Source: Prado023 sp963798745 (lineage in GTDB: Bacteria; Actinomycetota; Actinomycetes; S36-B12; CAIYMF01). Taken from it: 64,000 nt of DNA. Position 1 is the first letter of the stretch, and the number at the start of each line of letters is the position of its first letter. Below, piece by piece: positions 33,287 to 42,354 of this stretch. Both the position numbers and the translations under genes were made by a program. Where the stretch lies: the NCBI GenBank assembly GCA_963798745.1, contig CAWCUF010000001.1, positions 372,001 through 436,000 of the forward strand, given 5' to 3'. Under the pieces are notes generated by a model, which was not told the origin of the DNA, did not search any database, and was given only the letters and a program-made list of their open reading frames with translations.

Positions 33287-33748
33287 TCAGGCCAACGCCG
33301 CGCGGACCATCCCAGCCAGGGTGCCGCCGTCGAAGCGCCCGGCCGTCTGGGCGGTCAGGTCCTTCATGACCCGACCCATCGCCGACATGCCGGTCGCCCC
33401 GTCCGCGGCTGCGGCGGCCACAGCCGCCTGCACCAGCGCGCCCACCTCATCCGCGGAGATCGGCTCGGGGAGGTAGCCGACCAGGACCGCCAGTTCAGCC
33501 TCCTCCTGCTCGGCCAGCTCGACGCGGCCCGCGTCATGGAACGCGGCGGCGGCCTCTCTGCGCCGCTTCGCCTCCTTGGTCAGGACCGCGACCACCTCGG
33601 CATCAGTGAGCTCGCGGGCGGACTTGCCGGCCACCTCCTCGGTGGTGATCGAGGTCAGGGCCATCCGCAGCGTGGCGGCGGTCACCTTCGCACGGGCACG
33701 GATCGCATCGGTGAGGTCGGACTGGAGGGTCTCCTTGAGGGTGCTCAT
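33287..33748 (-). CDS. GatB/YqeY domain protein
   Basis: A 153-residue stand-alone YqeY domain. It starts MSTLKETLQSDLTDAIRARA and contains KEAKRRREAAAAFHDAGR and AVLVGYLPEPISADEV, all typical. The domain is shared with the C-terminus of GatB, but free-standing YqeY proteins have no firmly established function. The gene is convergent with ponA2 (22 bp) and divergent from the phosphoesterase gene. Confidence 0.9.
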   Translation of the reverse strand: MSTLKETLQSDLTDAIRARAKVTAATLRMALTSITTEEVAGKSARELTDAEVVAVLTKEAKRRREAAAAFHDAGRVELAEQEEAELAVLVGYLPEPISADEVGALVQAAVAAAAADGATGMSAMGRVMKDLTAQTAGRFDGGTLAGMVRAALA

Positions 33749-33914
33749 CTGGTCATTGTCCCCCGCCGGCGGACCACGGGCTGCCGACCAGACCCGGTGC
33801 CACCTGCGGGATGGGGGTCCGAGGGGCTCCGGCGGTGGTTCGGTTTCGTCCGCTCGGTCCCCGACGGATCGGCTCGGATCGGCGCACCCCGCGGGCGGCT
33901 GCGAGGATGCGGGA

Positions 33915-34823
33915 ATGCCCCTGAGCTCCCGTACCGTCGTGCGCTCCGTCGCACCGCTGGCCGCGCTGGCAGTGGCGAGCACCGCCTACAGCCTGTGGGA
34001 GGCCCGCCAGTACACCCTGCGCCGCGTCGACGTGCCGCTGCCCGGGCGGGCCGGGCGCCGGGCGGGCCCGAGCCAACCGTTGCGCATCCTGCACCTGTCG
34101 GACCTGCACCTGGCGCCCCGGGACACCGACCGGATCGCGTGGGTGCGGTCCCTCGGGGGGCTCGAGGCGGACCTGACCGTGGTCACCGGCGACTTCCACG
34201 GCTCTGCGGACGGGCCCGCGCTGGCGCTGCGCGCGCTCGCCCCGCTGCTGGACCGACCCGGCTTCTTCGTCCGCGGCTCCAACGACTACTTCGCCCCCTC
34301 GCGGGCCAATCCCGCGAAGTACCTGATGGGTCCCAGCACGTTGCGCACCCAGCGGGCCGGCATCGACGTGACCCCGCTCACGGCCGGCCTGGAGGCGGCC
34401 GGCTGGCGGGACCTGGACAACGCCACGGCCAGTGCGTCGGTCCGCGGCTGGCGCATCGACGCCCGCGGGGTCGACGACCCGCACATCCGCCGCGACCGCT
34501 ACGACGAGGTGGCCGGGCCCTTCGATCCGGATGCCGACCTGCGGCTCGGGGTCGCGCACGCACCCTACCGCCGGGTGCTCGACGCGATGGCCGCCGATGC
34601 GGCGGACCTGATCCTGGCCGGGCACACGCACGGCGGTCAGGTCTGCCTGCCGGGTGTCGGCGCGCTGGTGACCAACTGCGACCTGCCGCGCAGCCAGGCC
34701 AAGGGCCTGTCAGCCTGGGACGACTCGGCGCTGCACGTCTCAGCCGGGCTCGGGACCAGTCCCTTCACGCCCATCCGCCTGGCCTGCCGCCCAGAGGCGA
34801 CGTTGCTCACCCTGCGACGCTGA
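33915..34823 (+). CDS. Membrane-anchored metallophosphoesterase (Rv3683-like)
   Basis: A 302-residue calcineurin-like phosphoesterase. An N-terminal hydrophobic segment (SVAPLAALAVASTAYSLW) probably anchors it. Metal-binding motifs in order are HLSDLHLAP, VVTGDFHGS, VRGSNDYF (GNHD-like with Ser-Asn-Asp), GVAHAP and LAGHTHGGQVCLPG. Such enzymes act on phosphoesters, some on lipid or nucleotide substrates; the substrate is unknown. The ATG has a GAGGAT hexamer six bases upstream and no clear Shine-Dalgarno. Confidence 0.88.
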   Translation: MPLSSRTVVRSVAPLAALAVASTAYSLWEARQYTLRRVDVPLPGRAGRRAGPSQPLRILHLSDLHLAPRDTDRIAWVRSLGGLEADLTVVTGDFHGSADGPALALRALAPLLDRPGFFVRGSNDYFAPSRANPAKYLMGPSTLRTQRAGIDVTPLTAGLEAAGWRDLDNATASASVRGWRIDARGVDDPHIRRDRYDEVAGPFDPDADLRLGVAHAPYRRVLDAMAADAADLILAGHTHGGQVCLPGVGALVTNCDLPRSQAKGLSAWDDSALHVSAGLGTSPFTPIRLACRPEATLLTLRR

Positions 34824-34900
34824 CCCCCTCGGTCGTGGGCCGCGGGCTAGGGTGCGCTGTGTTGTCCCGCTGGTGGAATCGTTGCTGAACAGGAGGGCAG

Positions 34901-35821
34901 ATGGCCCTGGACCCGACCGCTGCCGTCCCCGAGCACGTCGAGCACCGGATCAGCGCGCCCGACGGTCGCACGCTGGCCGTGGCCGAGTGGGGCGACCCGG
35001 ACGGGCTGCCCGTGCTCTTCGTCCACGGGACCCCCGGTGGGCGGATCAGCTGGTTCGGCCCTGATCCGTCGATCGACGCCCGGCATCACCTACGCAGGCT
35101 CACCCTCGATCGCCCCGGCTACGGAGAATCGACGCGCCGGCCGGGGCGTCGGGTGGTGGACTTCGTCAGCGACGTCAGTTCGATCGTCGATGCCCTGGGC
35201 ATCGACCGGTTCGCGGTGACCGGCGGCTCCGGGGGCGGACCGCATGCCCTGGCCTGCGCAGCACTGCTGTCCGACCGGGTTCTCCGCTGCCTCGCTGTGG
35301 TGTCCGCCGCCCCGCTGGGCGCGCAGGCCCTCGCGGAGCAGGCCTGGTTGGGAGGGATGACCCAGGGCAACGTCGACGAGTTCCGCGCCGCCCTGGCCGG
35401 GGAGGCCGCGGTCCGAGCCCTGTGCGAGGCCGAGCGGGCCACGATGCTCGACCGACTGGCGCAGGGCCGCAGCGATCTCCTCGGCGACTCCTACGAACTC
35501 GCCGAGGAGGACCGGGTGCAGATGGCTCGGCACGCCGCCGTGATCGCCGCCCAGATGGGCCAGGGCCTGGCACCGGGGGTGGACGGCTGGGTCGACGACG
35601 ATCTCGCGCTGGTGGCGCGGTGGGGGTTCGATGTGGCCGACATCCGGGTGCCGGTCCGGCTCTCCTATGGCCGCGCGGACACGCTGGTGCCGGCTGCGCA
35701 CGGCGACTGGCTGGCAGCCAACATCCCCGGTGCGGTGGCCGAGGTCAGCGAGGTGGGGCACATGGGCGACGACGCCGATGTCGCCCGGCAACGGGCCTGG
35801 CTGGCCGGGCAGTGGGCGTAG
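34901..35821 (+). CDS. Alpha/beta hydrolase
   Basis: A 306-residue alpha/beta-hydrolase. It contains FVHGTPGGRISW, the nucleophile elbow TGGSGGGPHA (catalytic Ser), the acid-loop YGRADTLVPAAH and a C-terminal His in SEVGHMGDD. Thus a full Ser-Asp-His triad is available. The substrate is unknown; the family includes proline iminopeptidase-like and esterase members. AGGAGGG precedes the ATG, and TAGGGT at 34849-34854 is a possible -10. It is the last plus-strand gene before the tRNA-Pro. Confidence 0.82.
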   Translation: MALDPTAAVPEHVEHRISAPDGRTLAVAEWGDPDGLPVLFVHGTPGGRISWFGPDPSIDARHHLRRLTLDRPGYGESTRRPGRRVVDFVSDVSSIVDALGIDRFAVTGGSGGGPHALACAALLSDRVLRCLAVVSAAPLGAQALAEQAWLGGMTQGNVDEFRAALAGEAAVRALCEAERATMLDRLAQGRSDLLGDSYELAEEDRVQMARHAAVIAAQMGQGLAPGVDGWVDDDLALVARWGFDVADIRVPVRLSYGRADTLVPAAHGDWLAANIPGAVAEVSEVGHMGDDADVARQRAWLAGQWA

Positions 35822-35909
35822 CTCCACAGGGTCCCAGCCCGTTGCTGAAATCAACCGCTCAGTGGTCGATTCCGCTCACAGCAACGCAGAGGTTCGCCAC
35901 CCCAACGCG

Positions 35910-35935
35910 AGGAGGGGCCCCAGGGGGCCCCTCCT
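35910..35935 (-). terminator. Terminator hairpin after tRNA-Pro
   Basis: Perfect 11-bp stem, AGGAGGGGCCC and GGGCCCCTCCT, with a four-base loop, starting 7 nt past the tRNA 3' end. No T run. It may also end the alpha/beta-hydrolase transcript from the other side. Confidence 0.7.
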
Positions 35936-35942
35936 GATTGCG

Positions 35943-36016
<74 letters not shown>

Positions 36017-36073
36017 CGTGCGTCGCTGATACTAGCCGGACAGCCACGCGCTCCCCAAATGCCGGGGCCGTGC

Positions 36074-37115
36074 TCAGCCCGCCCGGGCGGCCAGCAGCGC
36101 GGCGATCTGCACGGCGTTGAGCGCAGCCCCCTTGCGCAGGTTGTCATTGGACAGGAACAGGGCAAGACCGCGACCGTCGGGGACGCCGGGATCGGCCCGC
36201 AGCCGGCCCACGAACGTGGGATCGGCACCCGCCGCCTCCAGCGGGGTGGGCACGTCCGACCACCTCACGCCGGGAGCATCCGCGAGCAGCTCACGTGCCT
36301 GCTCGACGCTGATCGGCTGGGCGAACTCCGCGTTGATGCTCAGGCTGTGCCCGGTGAAGACCGGCACCCGCACGCAGGTCCCCGACACGGCCAGGTCGGG
36401 GATCCCCAGGATCTTGCGGCTCTCGTTGCGCAGCTTCTGCTCCTCGTCGGTCTCCCCGGAGCCGTCATCGAGGAGGCTGCCGGCCAACGGGATGACGTCG
36501 AAGGCGATCGGGGCGACGTACTTCACCGGCGCGGGCAGGGTGATCGCCGATCCGTCGTGGGTCAGTCCGGTCAGGTCTGCCTCGACGGCGGCCCGGACCT
36601 GTCCGGCGAGCTCCTCGACCCCGGCCAGCCCGCTGCCGGACACCGCCTGGTAGGTGCTCACGATCAGTCGACGCAGGCCCGCGTGCGCATGCAGCGGGGC
36701 CAGGACCGGCATCGCGGCCATGGTCGTGCAGTTCGGGTTGGCCACGATGCCCTTGACGATGTGATCCAGCGCCTGCGGGTTGACCTCGGAGACCACCAGC
36801 GGCACCTGCGGGTCCATCCGCCACGCCGAGGAGTTGTCGATGACGGTCGCTCCCGGCCGCAGCGAAGACCGGGGCCAGGGCCTTGGACGTCGACCCACCG
36901 GCGGAGAACAGGGCGAGGTCGATCCCGGCGGGGTCGGCGGTCGCCGCGTCCTCGACGAGGACCTCGCCACCGCGCCAGGGCAGGGTGGTGCCCGCCGAGC
37001 GGGCACTGGCGAAGAACCGCACCGAGGCGATGTCGATGTCGGACTCGTCGAGCAGTCGGCGCATCACCGCCCCGACCTGGCCGGTGGCCCCGACGACAGC
37101 AACGTGGACGCTCAT
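36074..37115 (-). pseudogene. asd: Aspartate-semialdehyde dehydrogenase, interrupted by a one-base frameshift
   Basis: Converts aspartyl phosphate to aspartate semialdehyde for lysine, DAP, threonine and methionine. The N-terminal part (VAVVGATGQVG...GGSTSKALAPVFAAAG) is read from ATG 37115. The rest (ATVIDNSSAWRMD, active-site NPNCTTMA, through NAVQIAALLAARAG) is in another frame. The switch falls at the CCC run 36852-36854: one C fewer restores a 346-residue protein of normal length. No residues are otherwise missing. Because the enzyme is normally essential, a sequencing or assembly error is more likely than true gene loss. The ATG overlaps the lysC stop (ATGA). Confidence 0.9.
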
Positions 37116-38407
37116 CGGCCAGTACCTCCGTAGACGACGGCCTCGACCTCACTGTCGAGCCCGAACGCGGTGTGCAGCGCGCGGAGGGCTCCGGTGGCCA
37201 CGTCCTTGCTGGTCACCACCGAGATCCGGATCTCCGAGGTCGTGATCATCGTGATGTTGATCCCGGCGTCGGCCAGGGCTTTGAAGAAGGTGGCCGATAC
37301 CCCCGGGTTGGACCGCATGCCCGCACCCACGAGTGAGATCTTGGCGATCCCGTCGTCGGAGACCAGGTCCTCGAAGCCGATCGCCGACTGCACCCCGGTG
37401 AGGGCACCCAGGGCCTCGGAACGTGAGGCGACCGCACAGGTGAAGGACACATCAGTCCGTCCGCTCTGGGCCACCGAGGCGTTCTGCACGATCATGTCCA
37501 CGTTCACCCCCGCATCGGCCACGGCCTGGAAGATCTGGGCCGCCTCGCCCGGCCGGTCGGGCACGCCGATGACGGTGATCTTGCAGTCGTTGAGGTCGGC
37601 GGCGACCCCGGCGATGATCGGTTGCTCCACGATGGTCCCCTCGGCTGGGTTGGCGAGCGCGGGCAGCGGCTCGGATGGGTCGAGCACCCAGGTCCCCTCT
37701 CGCTCGGAGAACGAGGACCGGACGTGGATGGGCATGTGCGAGCGCCGCGCGTACTCCACGCAGCGCAGGTGCAGCACCTTGGCCCCGGCCGCAGCCAGCT
37801 CGAGCATCTCCTCGTAGCTGATCCGGGGGACCTGGCTGGCAGCGGGAACCTCGCGCGGGTCGGTGGTGAAGACCCCGTCGACGTCGCTGTAGATCTCGGC
37901 CACGTCCGCGCCGAGGGCGACTGCCAGGGCGACCGCGGTGGTGTCCGAGCCGCCGCGACCCAGCGTGGTGACGTCCTTGCTCTCGTAGGACACCCCCTGG
38001 AAGCCCGCGACGATCGGAATGGCCCCGTCGGCCAGGGCGTGCCTGATCCGACCGGGGGTGACGTCGATGATGCGCGCGGAGCCGTGCGCGGAGTCGGTGA
38101 TCAGACCGGCTTGCGAGCCCGTGTAGGACCGGCCCTCCTCGCCGAGGTCGTGGATGGCCATGGCCAGCAGCGCCATGGACATCCGCTCGCCGGCGGTGAG
38201 CAGCATGTCCAACTCGCGACCGGGCGGGTTGGGGCTGACCTCGTTGGCCAGGTCCATGAGCTCGTCGGTGGAGTCGCCCATGGCCGAGACCACGACCACC
38301 ACGTCATGCCCGGCACGCTTGGTCGCCACGATGCGCGCGGCCACGCGGCGCACGTTGGTGGCGTCGGCAACCGACGATCCCCCGTACTTCTGGACGATGA
38401 GGGCCAT
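37112..38407 (-). CDS. lysC: Aspartate kinase
   Basis: First enzyme of the aspartate pathway, 431 aa. The kinase domain starts VQKYGGSSVADATNVRR, with GRGGSDTTAVALA and YSDVDGVFTTDPR. Two C-terminal ACT domains (ITVIGVPDRPGEAAQIF; ISLVGAGMRSNPGVSATFF) give feedback control, as in other actinobacteria. I start at ATG 38407, ten bases after AGGAG; ATG 38416 sits only one base from it. TAGGAT at 38459-38464 is a likely -10. It forms an operon with asd. Confidence 0.95.
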   Translation of the reverse strand: MALIVQKYGGSSVADATNVRRVAARIVATKRAGHDVVVVVSAMGDSTDELMDLANEVSPNPPGRELDMLLTAGERMSMALLAMAIHDLGEEGRSYTGSQAGLITDSAHGSARIIDVTPGRIRHALADGAIPIVAGFQGVSYESKDVTTLGRGGSDTTAVALAVALGADVAEIYSDVDGVFTTDPREVPAASQVPRISYEEMLELAAAGAKVLHLRCVEYARRSHMPIHVRSSFSEREGTWVLDPSEPLPALANPAEGTIVEQPIIAGVAADLNDCKITVIGVPDRPGEAAQIFQAVADAGVNVDMIVQNASVAQSGRTDVSFTCAVASRSEALGALTGVQSAIGFEDLVSDDGIAKISLVGAGMRSNPGVSATFFKALADAGINITMITTSEIRISVVTSKDVATGALRALHTAFGLDSEVEAVVYGGTGR

Positions 38408-38517
38408 GGTCGGCATACTCCTGGGGCGTCGGGCGGGTGCGGCGGCGTTCCGCGCCCGATCCTAATCGCTGCGGGTGACTGCTACCCGGGGCACGCGCCA
38501 GCGAGCGCGCGCAGGAC

Positions 38518-39180
38518 CTAGGAAGCCGGCTCGACGGGGGCCTCGAGGGGGGCTCCGGAGCGCACATGCGACACCAGTGAGCGCAGGGAGCGCAGTGCGG
38601 TGGCCCCGCAATCCCCCCAGGAGCTCAGGTAGCTGGTCTGCCACCACCAGAGGGCCTCCAGCGGGCGGCCGGCGGCGTGGTGAGCAAGCCCGTGCAACAG
38701 GTCGCTGACCATCGAGGACAGGTCATCGGAGAGCCGGCCGGACATCAGTTCGGGCTCGGCGTAGGGGTCCACGACCTCGACGTAGGAGTCCACCGGAGCC
38801 AGTCGTTGGGCCAGCGCGGCCCGCAGTCGGTCGACATCCGGTTCGGCACCGGCATCGGGCTCGAAACGCCCCTCGGGCACGACGTCGTCGATGGCACCCA
38901 GGCGCGCGCCCATGGCCAGCACGTCGGACACCTCGAGCAGCAGGATGGCGATCGCGTGGTCCTCGCCGATGCCCTCGGCAACTGCTTCGACCGTCTGCAC
39001 GAACCGGGCCGAGCTGGCGGCCAAGCCCGCGGCGAGTTCGAGCAGGTCGGGCTCGATCGGCGTGGCCGGGGTGGTCACCACCGCCATCGCCGCATCGAGC
39101 GGGGCATCGGCGAAGGTCAGGTCCTGCGCGGCGGCCTCCTGCGCGGTGTCCCTTGGGGGGCTGGCGCTGTGCTCGGTCAT
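38518..39180 (-). CDS. DUF5063 family protein
   Basis: A 220-residue soluble, acidic protein conserved next to recR in actinobacteria. Features seen: an Asp/Glu-rich start, the segment EDHAIAILLLEVSDVLAMGA, DSYVEVVDPYAEPE, a long helix LSDDLSSMVSDLLHGL and the Trp-rich EALWWWQTSYLSSWGDCG. No catalytic motif is recognised and its role is unknown. Its ATG overlaps the recR stop by four bases (ATGA), so it is probably co-expressed with recombination/clamp-loader genes. Confidence 0.82.
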   Translation of the reverse strand: MTEHSASPPRDTAQEAAAQDLTFADAPLDAAMAVVTTPATPIEPDLLELAAGLAASSARFVQTVEAVAEGIGEDHAIAILLLEVSDVLAMGARLGAIDDVVPEGRFEPDAGAEPDVDRLRAALAQRLAPVDSYVEVVDPYAEPELMSGRLSDDLSSMVSDLLHGLAHHAAGRPLEALWWWQTSYLSSWGDCGATALRSLRSLVSHVRSGAPLEAPVEPAS

Positions 39181-39782
39181 GATGAGCCTCCGATCCGTCG
39201 GCGTCCCTCGAACGCGCGTCCCAGGGTGACCTCGTCGGCGAACTCCAGGTCGCCGCCGACGGGGAGCCCGCTGGCCAGCCGGGTGACGGCCAGGCCGATC
39301 GGGCCGATCAGGCGGGACAGGTAGGCCGCGGTGGCCTCGCCCTCGAGGTTGGGGTCCGTGGCGATGATGACCTCGGTCACCACCCCGTCGGCCAGTCGCG
39401 CCATCAGCTCGCGGATGCGCAGGTCATCGGGCCCGATGCCCTCCATCGGGCTGATCGCGCCGCCGAGCACGTGGTAGCGGCCACGGAACTCCCGTGTCCG
39501 CTCGATGGCCACGACGTCCTTGCTCTCCTCCACCACGCAGAGCATCGCCGGATCGCGGCGTGCGTCCCGGCAGATCGCGCAGGTCTCCTCCTGGGACACG
39601 TTGCCGCAGATCTGGCAGAACCGGACCTGCTCGCGCAGGGTGATCAGGGCCGTCGCGAGGTCGGTGACCTCCTGCGGGTCTGCCTTGAGCAGGTGGAAGG
39701 CGATCCGCTGGGCGCCCTTGGGCCCGATGCCGGGTAGCCGGCTGAGCCCGTCGATGACGTCCTGGATGATCCCTTCGTACAT
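39177..39782 (-). CDS. recR: Recombination protein RecR
   Basis: Acts with RecF and RecO in loading RecA at gaps, 201 aa. It has the N-terminal helix-hairpin-helix LSRLPGIGPKGAQRIAFHLL, the zinc finger CQICGNVSQEETCAIC and the TOPRIM domain VVEESKDVVAIE with IATDPNLEGEATA. Normal length. It lies 10 bp downstream of dnaX, the classical dnaX-recR arrangement, and overlaps the DUF5063 gene. recF is about 19 kb away. Confidence 0.96.
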   Translation of the reverse strand: MYEGIIQDVIDGLSRLPGIGPKGAQRIAFHLLKADPQEVTDLATALITLREQVRFCQICGNVSQEETCAICRDARRDPAMLCVVEESKDVVAIERTREFRGRYHVLGGAISPMEGIGPDDLRIRELMARLADGVVTEVIIATDPNLEGEATAAYLSRLIGPIGLAVTRLASGLPVGGDLEFADEVTLGRAFEGRRRIGGSS

Positions 39783-39792
39783 GGCCAGATCC

Positions 39793-42234
39793 CTACGAGT
39801 GGTCGATCTCGCCGATGGGCTTGGCGCCCAGTTCCCGGGCGATCAGAGCCAGGCCCTGCGCGCCGCTGGCGTCGAGATCCGGGTCGTCGGCGCTGGCCTC
39901 GTCCGGACCGGTCTGCGGGGTGGCGCGAGAACCGCCGGCGGCCCGCACGATGTCCGCGGGGCGGGGGGTGGGCCCCGTGGGCTCCGGCTGGCCCTCGCTC
40001 GGCGCGGACGCCGTCGCAGCAGGCGACTGCGCGGGCGGGGCTCCAGGCCGGCCCTGGACGGCGGGTTCGGTAGGCGATCCCGCGGGCGCAGGGGCACTCG
40101 CGGCGGGAGGGGTGGGGGAACCGGCCCCGGCCGCCTGCGGGTCGTGCAGGACGTCGATCGTGACATCGAGGCCCAGGACGTCGATGAGGGCCTGGCGCAG
40201 CCGCTCGTCATGGCCCCGAGCCGCGATCGCCCGGACGGTACCCGGCTCGGCCACCGCCACGGCCAGGGCGCCGTCGGTGCAGGACACCGGCCGGGCGCCG
40301 TGGAACGCGGTCCACGCCACCCGGCTGGACCCGGCAAGTCGCTCGAGGACCGCGGGCCAGGCCTCGCGCACGCGGGCGAGCTGGTCGCGTCCGGACGGCG
40401 AACCACTGTGCGCGGCGGACGCCCGCTCGCCGCCGGCCCTGCCGGCGTGCTGTGCCGCATCAGCCGAGCGCACGTTGGTGGGCTCCGCCCGCTCGACGTC
40501 GGCTGTCTGGATCGGCGTGCCCTCGCCCGGGGCGGGCGGAGCGGGCGCGGCGGACGGAGTCGCCGGGTCGGGCCCAACCGAATCAGATGCCCCGGTCGTT
40601 GGGTTCGGCGCGCCGTGCTCTTCATCGGGCGCGTGTGCTTCGGGACGCGCACGCCCTTCGGCGGGCAGGTGTGCCTCGTCATGGGTTGCGGCCCGGGACT
40701 CAGGGGCGGACTTCAGTTGGGGTCGCCGCGGCGGGGTGGGTCGCCCCGGCCCAGCAGCGTGCGGTGGCGAGTCCGGCGCCGGGCTCTGGGGACGCCGTTC
40801 GCTGCGCAGGTCAGCGGTGGGGGCAGGCCCGGTCGGCCGCTCGCCCAAGTGCTCGCCGGACGGCTCGCCCGTCGACTGGTGGGCCGGTTGCTCACCGGAC
40901 TGCTGGCCGGTCGGCGGCTGGCCGGGGTGCCGACCGGTCGACTGCTCGCCGGGTTTCCGACCGGTCGACCGACCGGGTTGCTGGCTGGTCCCGTGCTCCG
41001 CGAGGCTCCCCGGGCGCTCGGGCGCACCCGGCAGGGTGGCGCCGTCCACGGCACCCTGCCGACCCGGCGTCGAGCCCCCGATACCTCGTTCGAGGCGCTC
41101 GAGCCGCGCCAGCAGCGCGCCGAGATCCTCGCCGACGACCGGCAGGGCCAGCCGGGCGCACAGCAGCTCCAATTGCAGCCGCGGGGCAGTCGCTCCCTTG
41201 ATCTGGCCCAGTCCCGCACTGACCAGATCGGCGGCCCGGGACAGCTCGGCAAGGCCCAGGGTCTGCGCCTGGGCGGCCATCCGCTCGCCAGCATCCTCTG
41301 GGACGTCGACCAGCCCCTTTGCCAGTGCCTCGTGGTCCACCCGAAGCATGATCAGGTCGCGCAGGCGGTCCAGGACGTCGATGACGAACCGGCGTGGGTC
41401 ATGACCTCCGGTGATGACCTGGTCGACGACTGCGAACATGTCGGCCGCAGATCCCGCCGAGAGCGCGGCCACGAAGTCGTCGAGCAGGGCGGTGTCGGTC
41501 AGACCCAGGGCATCGATCGCCTCGACGTAGGTCAATCCGTCGGGTCCTGCGCCGGCGAGCAACTGCCCCAGCACGGACAGGCTGTCGCGGACGCTGCCCG
41601 CCCCGGCCCGGGCCACCAACGCGAGCGCCGGTGCCTGGGCTGGGACACCCTCGCAGCGACAGACCGACCCCAGGTGGTCGGCCAGCGTGCGGGCGGGCAC
41701 CAACCGGAACCCGTAGTGGAACGTGCGCGACCGGATCGTCGGGATGATCTTGTCCGGCTCGGTGGTCGCGAAGATGAAGCGCAGATGTGGCGGCGGCTCC
41801 TCCACCAGCTTGAGCAGGGCGTTCGCTGCCTCGTTGGTGAGCTGGTGGGCCTCGTCGATGATGTAGATCTTGAACCGGCTGGCGGCCGGGGCGTAGATGG
41901 CCTTCTCGCGCAGCTCACGGGCGTCGTCGATCCCGCGATGGGTGGCCGCGTCGAGTTCCACGACATCGATGGATCCCGGACCGTTGGGCGCCAGTTCCAC
42001 ACAACTGCGGCAGACCCCGCACGGGTCGGCCGTCGGTCCCTGCTCGCAGTTCAGCGATCGAGCCAGGATCCGCGCCGTCGACGTCTTGCCGCATCCCCGC
42101 GGCCCGGAGAACAGGTAGGCGTGATGGATCGCACCGGACCGCAGGGCGCGCGCGAGCGGCTCGGTCACGTGCCCCTGGCCGATCACCTCGGCCAGCGAGC
42201 CCGGCCGGTAGGTCCGGTACAGAGCGAGTGCCAC
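39793..42234 (-). CDS. dnaX: DNA polymerase III subunit gamma/tau
   Basis: Clamp-loader ATPase, 813 aa. The AAA+ part has SGPRGCGKTSTARILA, a zinc site in CEQGPTADPCGVCRSC, Walker B YIIDEAHQLT and the SRC-like region of domain I-III. From about residue 385 to 610 a long Ser/Thr/Gly/Pro/Gln linker contains imperfect repeats rich in STG, GQP and GEQ, and the C-terminal part is again Ala/Pro-rich. I start at GTG 42234: TAGGGT lies seven bases upstream (42247-42242 on the minus strand), which suggests a leaderless transcript. Confidence 0.94.
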   Translation of the reverse strand: MALALYRTYRPGSLAEVIGQGHVTEPLARALRSGAIHHAYLFSGPRGCGKTSTARILARSLNCEQGPTADPCGVCRSCVELAPNGPGSIDVVELDAATHRGIDDARELREKAIYAPAASRFKIYIIDEAHQLTNEAANALLKLVEEPPPHLRFIFATTEPDKIIPTIRSRTFHYGFRLVPARTLADHLGSVCRCEGVPAQAPALALVARAGAGSVRDSLSVLGQLLAGAGPDGLTYVEAIDALGLTDTALLDDFVAALSAGSAADMFAVVDQVITGGHDPRRFVIDVLDRLRDLIMLRVDHEALAKGLVDVPEDAGERMAAQAQTLGLAELSRAADLVSAGLGQIKGATAPRLQLELLCARLALPVVGEDLGALLARLERLERGIGGSTPGRQGAVDGATLPGAPERPGSLAEHGTSQQPGRSTGRKPGEQSTGRHPGQPPTGQQSGEQPAHQSTGEPSGEHLGERPTGPAPTADLRSERRPQSPAPDSPPHAAGPGRPTPPRRPQLKSAPESRAATHDEAHLPAEGRARPEAHAPDEEHGAPNPTTGASDSVGPDPATPSAAPAPPAPGEGTPIQTADVERAEPTNVRSADAAQHAGRAGGERASAAHSGSPSGRDQLARVREAWPAVLERLAGSSRVAWTAFHGARPVSCTDGALAVAVAEPGTVRAIAARGHDERLRQALIDVLGLDVTIDVLHDPQAAGAGSPTPPAASAPAPAGSPTEPAVQGRPGAPPAQSPAATASAPSEGQPEPTGPTPRPADIVRAAGGSRATPQTGPDEASADDPDLDASGAQGLALIARELGAKPIGEIDHS

Positions 42235-42241
42235 GACGCTC

Positions 42242-42312
42242 ACCCTAATGGCGGGCACCGACATCCCGACCCCGGATTGCATTATCCCCAGCCGATCCAC
42301 ACCTGGGGATAA
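42242..42312 (-). promoter_or_regulatory. dnaX promoter with DnaA-box-like dyad
   Basis: TAGGGT (minus, 42247-42242) precedes the dnaX GTG by 7 nt. Upstream, arms TTATCCCCAG (42282-42291) and CTGGGGATAA (42303-42312) form a perfect 10-bp inverted repeat; TTATCCCCA is one base from the E. coli-type DnaA box TTATCCACA. The dyad could bind DnaA or end the ferritin transcript. Confidence 0.45.
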
Positions 42313-42354
42313 CTCACACCGTTGTAACTACTGCGATGTGATGCCGCGTCGGTG

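Noticed and set aside
36465..37115. A separate 216-codon gene at the start of asd
   Set aside because: Only the first 80 or so residues look like protein (Asd N-terminus); the rest is out-of-frame Asd sequence, so it is one interrupted gene.
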